A DNA stretch of 64,000 nucleotides, taken from NCBI GenBank assembly GCA_037893225.1, contig JAZGUH010000223.1:1240001-1304000 (forward strand), given 5' to 3'. A program made the translations under genes and the position numbers. Below, in pieces: positions 22,501 to 31,500 of the stretch (within the stretch, counting starts at the first letter, position 1; every line of letters begins with the position of its first letter). This DNA comes from Hippasteria phrygiana. Taxonomy: Eukaryota; Echinodermata; Asteroidea; Valvatida; Goniasteridae. The notes under the pieces are model-generated. The model did no database searches. It had not been told where the DNA came from and saw only the letters and a program-made list of their open reading frames with translations.

Positions 22501-25500
22501 CAATGCCCAAGGAGGGCGTATCTATCTCAGCATGGAGGCAGATACGTTGGTGGCATTTGTCATCTTCATCATTCATATCCCTGTATGTGTATATCAAAAT
22601 GATGAAAAAATATTTTTTTTTAAAAGAGGATTCATGCTCTAGAGTTTAATGATCCCCTACATGCCACCTGGCCATATCCTCTTCAGCCAATCAGGGCTGG
22701 GTGAGGGCTGGGTGAGGGCTGGGTGAGGGCTGGGTGAGGGCTGGGTGAGGGCTGGGTGAGGGCTGGGTGAGGGCTGGGTGAGGGCTGGGTGAGGGCTGGG
22801 TGAGGGCTGGGTGAGGGCTGGGTGAGGGCTGGGTGAGGGCTGGGTGAGGGCTGGGTGAGGGCTGGGTGAGGGCTGGATAATGAAGCCACACCCCATGATT
22901 TCAAGACAGGGTGTCAATGGTTACATAGCAACTGTTTACTTTTCACTTGACAGATATTTGTGACTATAATTACATTAGGAATGAATTGGTAAAATGGACA
23001 AAAAACTATATTCAACAAAAATATCAAACTTGGCTTACAGATATTTTCATGAAACGTGTTTATGCATGGAAAACTTATAGAATTAGAAATAATGGTACAC
23101 TGTATATAGATTTCTTTAGACAAAAAAAGGTTTTTGTGTTCAGTACTACATGTAACTGTAACAAGTGTGTAAAAATGTCATGTTTCAGCCCAAGAGTAAT
23201 GTACATGTAATAGGCAAGCTGAATTATTGTTTAGTTATGGGATATATATGATTTCTATTAAAAGGTGAATATTAATTAGTTGTGTCAATTCTAGATGCTC
23301 TGTGGTGCAATCTAAGGCAATTTCTGGCCACTTTCCCTAGGACTGTCCCCAAGATAGCGAATATTCAAATATTCGATCATCAACCGAATATTCGAATAGC
23401 TTTTAGCCGGTTCGAATATTCGAATAAAATATATACATGTTGTATGCACGTACAGATACAACTATGACGCTATTTTAATAGAAAAGTTACGGCGCTTAGC
23501 AGTGTCAAATGCCACATTTTTTGTGGACAGAGGTTTATTGTTCCCGACCGTAAACCCTTGACACTTCTAAAAGAATTATTGCAAAACACTCGGGCTGGAG
23601 TTTGGTTTCTTGTTATTAGAACGTTATACGTACTCGTAATGATCTTGATACAATGTAAAAAAATGTCCATCGGGTGGTCTATAATACCGATCGCCACATG
23701 TAAAACACTGGTGTGCTTTGCGTGCAACCTTTTACTAGCACGGCATGCAGTTGCAGGTGACACCTGAAAGACTTGATCGGCGAGTATCGAATATTCAGTC
23801 AAGCCCAGTCTCGAATAATCGAACATTAAATTATTCGAAAATGAACAGCCCTAACTTTCCCTTGACTGTTTTGCGCAAAAGTTTATACCGGCAAAATTTA
23901 GTTCATTTGAAATTGTTTAGAATATACACTTGCTCTTAAATTTATAGCGTAGTGGTAGTGCAGGGGCAGGATTCAAGCGTAGTGCTAATTCCTAAAAGCA
24001 TAGTGGGTGCTTGCGCTATTTAATGCCTGGCTAGAACACTGGACACGAGAAACCCTCAGGAAAACAAGTCAGGTGCAAAAACCAAACATGGAAGTCTCAA
24101 TGAATGCGCAATTCTTATGGTACAGTGAGGACAAGTTTCCTGCTCACCATCAAACCATAACCTTCCCAAATCCTCCAAAATCCTCTTTGCCAAATGGAGG
24201 AATTTGCATATCTCCCCTTGTACTGATTTTTGTGCATTAACCCGAACCCTGCTAAATCCAACAAGATCCAATAATGATAAAAAGCTGTTTTAATTTGTCG
24301 GATTTGGCAGTCAACACAAACTACATGGATGGTGTGTTGGACAGACACTCCCTTAAGTGGTCATTCCATAAATTAGGGGTCCAAAAGTGTGACATTTTTT
24401 GGTGTCCCTGTTACACCTGACCTGTGTAATTTTCCATCAAGTATCATTAAAATTGACTTCATACTATTTTCTACTCGTTTGGCATGTACTTTGCTTTACA
24501 TATTGCATTAACCAGTTCACGTCGGGATTATTTTGACATTAACGGATCCAGCTGCGGGAATATTTTTCCCGAGCCTAGATGCCAGACCGGATATTTCCGG
24601 CCTGAGTCGCTGACAGATAGATACCGGTCTCCATCGAGTGCGTGTTTATCAGTCATCCAATCAGAGTACGGCAAAACTTTTGCGTGTTAACTCGTCATCC
24701 GACTCGAACTGGTTAACCATCCTATAGTTATAACTAGTATCACAGCCTATCAAAAAATCTACCCACCAACTCTCACAGCTTGTGTGTGTTTCAACCTGTC
24801 ACTTGATAGGTTTTGATATACAGGGTAGTTGGCTCCATTTTGGCCCCGAGAGAGGGAGGGTTAAAGAGTGTGTCCTGAATTGCAAAATCTTATACATGTC
24901 AGATGTAACACCAACATTGGACCCCAAATTTATAGAATGACCCAAGTACAATGGACAACAGTTCTAGATGTTTACATTTATTCATGTGGGATATACATGT
25001 AGAATGGCCACGCAATTAGTTTTAAATTTTAATTGGGCTTCAGTCACGTACACAACAGACACACCACATCCATCATGGCCGTGCGCAAGACAGCTTCGGA
25101 GTATCTGCAGTAAAGGACATGAATGGGTCAGCACCTCAAGTAATTTAATATTATAACTACAGGTATTTGTCCTGGACTGACCTGCTGAGAAGGATGAAGT
25201 CATGGGAAACGATGGGATGCAGGGAAAAGATGGCTAGGCCTTCCTCGCTCCGCTCAAAATTGTCGGGAACATAGTTGACCGCCGGCTGGTATACATACTA
25301 GGGGTAGATAAGACAAAAGGTTAACAGTAAGACAATAGCAAGGTAATAACAAAATGGGGAGTATCGGGTTGGCCTTGTGGTACTTTCCTCGCCTTCCACC
25401 GCTGTGACCCGGGTTCGAATCCCACCAGGGGCTCACATGTGGATTGGGTTTTCAGTCCCTGCCCGATTCCGTGGGTTTTCCCCAGAATATCATTCAATGG

Positions 25501-28500
25501 GTTTTCCTCCCATTTCTAAAACTGAACATATCTTAGTCGTCTTCCTACAGGTTTCTTCAGGCTTTCGAGCTTACAAGTGAGGGGAATCCTTATTTTCATT
25601 ACCACAATTTTTTTAAATAAAAATAAAATAACTAAAAGTTGCTCTTGTGGTATGATTGCAGTTAGAAGATCTTTATGCTACATCCTGCATACTGCACCAT
25701 TGATTCAGTTGGAACTGTTTTGCACTTTACAATCAAAGAAAAAAAAATGTATTTGAAAATTTTATGAAATTGTGTGTTTTTAAAATATGACGTACATGTA
25801 AATTCTTATTACCTGATATTTGGGCAAGTGGTTGGCGAGTTGTTGTACTTGACATGGCCCAAGATGGCCGCCACTATTCACATCGAATCTAACTTCCTGA
25901 AGCCCAATAATGTCTGCGTTTGTACCTGCCATCAAATCTCCTAACCTAGACAGCCTTGCGATGTAAGCTGCTTCGTCCGTCTGAGACGGTGTTCCTGTTG
26001 GAATACCGTTGAAATTCCAGATATTTTGTGTAACAATGCTAAAATCTCTGTGACCGGGTTTGGCTTTCTTTGCATCTTTCTCACAGGAGAGACTTTTCTC
26101 CGTACATTCCCCACCCTCTGTAGTCCTTTTCTGCTTCCACAGATTTGAAGTGCTGAGCTCGCACTCTGATTGGTCGACAGCTGAGCCATCGCCTTCTTGC
26201 AGGCATTCTGATTGGCTGCTAGTCATGAGCTCATCAGTTGCTATATGAGCAGCCACATCAACAGGGTCACTACTTGAGGTAGGAGTTTGGCTGTCCCGAT
26301 TGAGAGTGTGCTGAAACACGTACATGCGTCTTTCCCTGTCTAATGAAACCGCAAAGTTATGCTTGTATGAGTTCACGATGTTGGTCCACGTCAAACAAAA
26401 TGAATAGGTCAGGCCGTAGATGACTTTCCTGTGCTGAAATTGTTGTTTGCTGCCAACGAATGTGGTCACGACCAAATAATGCTGCGTTTCGCCATCTTTG
26501 GTGCCTTGCAATTTCTATAGACAAAAGAAATTGGCACAGAATATTATTAAAGGACTCCATTTGAGTAAAAAAGTAAACAGGCTTATTGCAGAGGCTCTAT
26601 GAAAACAGCCCTGGCCACAAAAAGCCAGTACGGTATCTCAAAGGTCAAAGGTCAAATTGCTGACGTAATGTCATGCCATGTTACGCGAACGCCCATTCTG
26701 ATTGAATTTAACACGTGCGCGTTGTGCAACCACCTTTTGCGTTTACACGCGGGCGTTAGGTCACGCGGGTCATTCGGGATAAAATGCCATTGTGCACATG
26801 CGCAGTTGAAATACCGAACTGACTTATTATTAAAGCTGTTACATGTACATGTGCTCTGACTAAAAATTTCAATTTCATAGATTTACCCCCTTCTGATCTG
26901 AAGAACTGTGAAAGAAAATGATTTAAAAAAAAAAAAAAAACCACATTGATCTTCCTAAAATATGCACAAAAATTGATAATACATTAGGCCGAGTAAAAAA
27001 AACAAACATGTTTCACGTCCGGGTTTTCAAAAAAAAGGAGGAGCTTATTATTTTTTATTTTCAAGATGGCCGTCATTACAAAAAATTCTGGCAACCGTTG
27101 GTGTTTCCCTGTTCAAAGACGTATTAAAAATGAAAGAGACATGTTGGACAAGAGAACTGAACATATTTAAAGTGTTTTTTAGTATGTTTGTAGCACCATA
27201 TCAGCCAAAAAAATAATACTTCCGACTCGCAAGTATTTATTTTTTCGATTGACATTTTTATATTTTTTAATAAATATATATATAGGCCTATATACATAAT
27301 TATTCTGTGGTAATTTTTGTTTTAAATCCAGGTGGCCTCCAAAAAGGAAGCGGGCGGGGGCGCGAAATATTTTTTTTCTTATTTCGCCTTAATCAGGAGC
27401 GAGATGCCACTAATTCCCACAATATTAAATACTGTGGGAATTAGCAGCATCTTGCTGCTGATTCAACATTTGAAACTCATTCAAACTGTTGCTAATCGTT
27501 GGTCAAATTTTTTGCGGGATGTCTCATTAGAAAGTGTCGATTGCAGATGCCTGCATGAAAACGTCTTGAAGGAGCACTGGACACCAGCCACAAAGAGTGC
27601 CCTCTTTATATGAACCTTCATCCACCGCTAATCTGAAGAAAAAAATGTGTTTTTTTTTCTTCGACTCACCAACTTCTGAAAACTGGACACTGATGGCTCC
27701 AGAATCTTCCCATTCACATCTTTTAGAACTGTAGTTGGGTGGTTCTTATCAGCGTACTGTGTTGCAAACTAGATGGAAGAAAACTTGTAATGATGGAATC
27801 AAGGGCTACAACAGAGGTGGTGGGGTTGGGCACATTTTACGTTGCCAGCCCTACCACCCTTGAGGTTTTCCTGGGTCCAGATCTAAATAGAAGTTAAATC
27901 CTCGAAAGATACTAAAAAAATTATCCCAATTTTCAGACCTATAGACCCAAGAGGGTAACTTCCACCACTGGTGAGTATAGATACGGCCAAGTAAAAAAAT
28001 TTTTTTTAGCGTCCAGGTTTTTTTTTTTAAAGGAAGGAAGAGGGGCTTTTTATTTTTTATTTTCAAAATGGCCGCCATTCTTTTATAAATTTCCAACAAC
28101 CGTAGTTTTTTTAAACTGTTCTAAGACACAAAAATGAAAGAGACATGTTGGGCAACTGAATTGAACATGTTTACGGTTGTTTTAATCAATTTAGTAAGCT
28201 TGTATTTCATTTTCCGATGGATCGGTTCACATTTTTGTGGTTTTTTTCACCTCATTTTCCACTGGTAATTTTTTTTTTTTTTTTTAATCCAGCAGCCCCC
28301 AAAAAGAAGTGGGCGGGGACGCTAAACATGTTTGTTATTTACTTCGCCTAAAGAATACCAAGTCCAGTGACATACATGTATTCTAAGCCAGTCAAGGGAC
28401 AGAATGCATACATGAGCCTATGAGGTATTACAACTGAAACAGTGCATCAATAATCTGTTTACAACAGAATTTAGTTTGGTATCTTGGTCCTGTCCTTGTG

Positions 28501-31500
28501 CACAAGATTTTTAAAATAAGTAGTGTACAAATACATGAGAAAAAGGGTGCGTCTTACTTCAATCACCTTGGTAAGATCGGGATCACTGGTCTCCGTGATC
28601 GTTGATAACTCATTGAGAATGCCACCATAGGCAACCTTTGATTGGTCGATCAGCATCACTTGGCCTGTGGGGAGGGGGGGCAGCACAATATAGGTTTGAT
28701 CATTTCGCATTTTATCTTCAGTGTCAAGCAAGAATTTTGGAAATGTGGTGCGACAGGATTTTCAAATTCTCTTTAAATTCACAATAGGTCTAAGCCTTTT
28801 TGCAGTTTCAATGCGCATGCGTACATCATGATTCACGATTTAGTTTTGAGAGATAAACGGTTCGCCACACGAGTGCAAAATCATAGCGGGCTGCCAACGA
28901 AATCAAAGAAAAAATTCCTGTTTTGAAGTAAAGGCAAATTTTCTGTTTTACGGCATTGTGGTTCAAGATGTTTGTATGCTCCAACTTTTGTGTGAAGAAA
29001 AGTTTCTATCTCTGCTTTTTGATTAGATGAAACATTGCAGAATGTAGATTCGGTTACCACGTTAGGCAGATTCAGGAAAATTTCAAGTTGCTTCAATCCT
29101 TTTAAATATTATATCACTGGAAAGAGTAAAAAATTAGAAAAAGAATGAGGAGTCAATGGTCATGAAAGGTTAACCCTGTGCAAAGTTATGGATTTTTGTT
29201 GATTAAAATTTTGGGTCATTTTGGAGGCCAATTTTAGTTAAAAAGTTGTGACCATATTGCCAATTGCTACATTTTTTTATTGAAAATGTGAGCCTCATTT
29301 ATTTCATATCAATTTGTTATCAATATAAATATAATTGTAGGAGTCATTTAAAATAGTAACAATTAACAAACACCAATTATTTGCCAATAAATGATCAAAA
29401 ACTAAATACAAACAAACTATAAGCCGGTCACAGTGCTGACAGAAGATTGGGTACCGCAAATAGTGCCGCCAACGCCGGTTCACGTGAATCTGCCTAACCA
29501 CGCCCCTCAGACTTGTCTGCAATAAGCCAATTCGATGTCTCGGGCGCGCAGGGAATTGTGGGACAGAAATTGGATAAACAAACTCATGTACGTGGGCGCG
29601 CCATTCGTGTTGTGCATAGCGTACTCAAAAGTAGTCAATTTCAAACAATGATAATAAGTATTAGCATGGCTCTAAATCAACCAACAAGTGCCCTGATATC
29701 AAAAGGAATATTAACTCTTACGATCCATGGTGTTTATATAGAAACTTCATTCATTTTGGCAGGAAAATAAAATATAAAACAATCAAACTTTCAACTTGCG
29801 CTTTTCACGCGTCGGTTCCGCAACGTTCATTGAAATCATTCTAGACATAGGGCGTGTTTGTTTCACGCAGATCCGGAGCGCGATCAGTGATCCGGAGCGT
29901 CGAAAGCTGCTCCGGATCACGTTTTTAGTGATCCTGCTCGCGAGGTGGGTTCGCAAGATCCAAGATGGCGACGTGCGAGACGGACAGAGAGAAGTGACGG
30001 TATTTTTTAGTAGATTTGAAGCATTTAACCAGCTATTGTGACAGTATTTACTCATAATTCTTTTACAGTGTATTTTTGTTATTAAACTTAAAGCTATGTA
30101 CGATTTATTTACTTTTCTGGAAATACTAGATAGTTTATCATAAAAATAGCCCTACAGAATCTGAAGCAGACGACATTGTCGTGTAATACAAATTCTCCCA
30201 GCATGCAACATATAGCGAGAGGAATTCGCAATCCTGTTTGTTTTCGTTCGGCTCTGAATCACCTCCCGATCTGTGTGAAACAAACAGGCCCTAAATCTCT
30301 TTGACAAATTGTAACTTTTTGAATGTAACTTTATAAATAAAAGGAACGCCAAAAAACGCCTAAGCTTCGTACACATGAAGTCCAAACTAGTATTATAAAC
30401 AGGGTGATATAAAAAGAAAATCAGACAAACCAGGCGCACTTAGTCAACAAGTATTTTTATAGATCGAGTACAGAAGCAAATTGATTATTTTGTAACAACC
30501 CCGAGACATCTTGCGTGGTGGAAACCAGACTGGTACCGTATTCGTATTGTGCGTGGATGCCGTAAGTCCATTTCCAGACTTAGTCTGGCTCGCAGTACGC
30601 GACGCATGTTCCGTGTTGCTGCGTTGTGCGAAGCGAGATTTGGAACTAATTTTGCCCGTGTCTCACGGGCTGGACGTCCGGTGGGCCCGGACAATGTGCG
30701 GGGTTCAGGAAAAATCACAACTTTTTTGTTCTGGGCGATAAAATGCTGATATATTCTAAAACCAATTTATAGTTTATTTAATGGGGTTTCCTATGATGGC
30801 AAACATTTCGACAGGTTTGGAAAATTTACACTTGTAATATTGAAGAAATCCAAGCTGAAATGGAAAAACGCGTGTCCAAGACGTGCGTTGCTATCGGGCG
30901 GAAAGGTTTGTTTATAAAAAAAAAAAACGGTCGTCAGGGAGCTGGCGCATGTGCGAGCGAAACATCGAACTGGCCTATTATCTGCTTTGTTTATCTCCGA
31001 AACCAAATCATTGTGTTTGCGAAAAGGCTTAAAGGGACACATTGCCTTCAAATGTCATGAAATTTTGCTGTTTGGAAATGTTCCTTATCTTTTATAAGAG
31101 TTGTTCATGCAAAAAACACGTATAATGTGTTGTAATTAGTGAGTAGTGATTACAAAACAAAAAATTTGCCTCTGACCCCTGATATCTGACCCGCGAAACA
31201 TAGACTTATTTCCAGTAGTAAATATACCGTCTAAATAATGCGCAAAATACGCTGTAAGACTAGTCTTTAGGCTGGCGCCGCAGCCAGTGGCCTTGTAAAC
31301 CTATCAGATGTACCATTCTCTACATCGCGACCATTGAGATCAATGCTCGCGACACATATATATCGCCAGTGCTGCGCGCCGTGTCACAGTACATCAAAAT
31401 GGATCAACAGAACGTACTTCAACCAGCTGCGACTGGAAATACGACTGGTGAACACAGTCCGCCATTTTGTGGAGTCAAAAATTTTGTTCTACAAAATGGC

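Noticed and set aside
22657..22917. Pro-Ser-Pro-His-Ala-Leu-Thr repeat proteins on the minus strand
   Set aside because: Products of the 11-bp minisatellite.
22947..23210. An 87-codon plus-strand frame with a Lys/Tyr/Trp-rich composition, faintly like a LINE tail
   Set aside because: Resemblance too weak to call, and no reverse transcriptase motif nearby.
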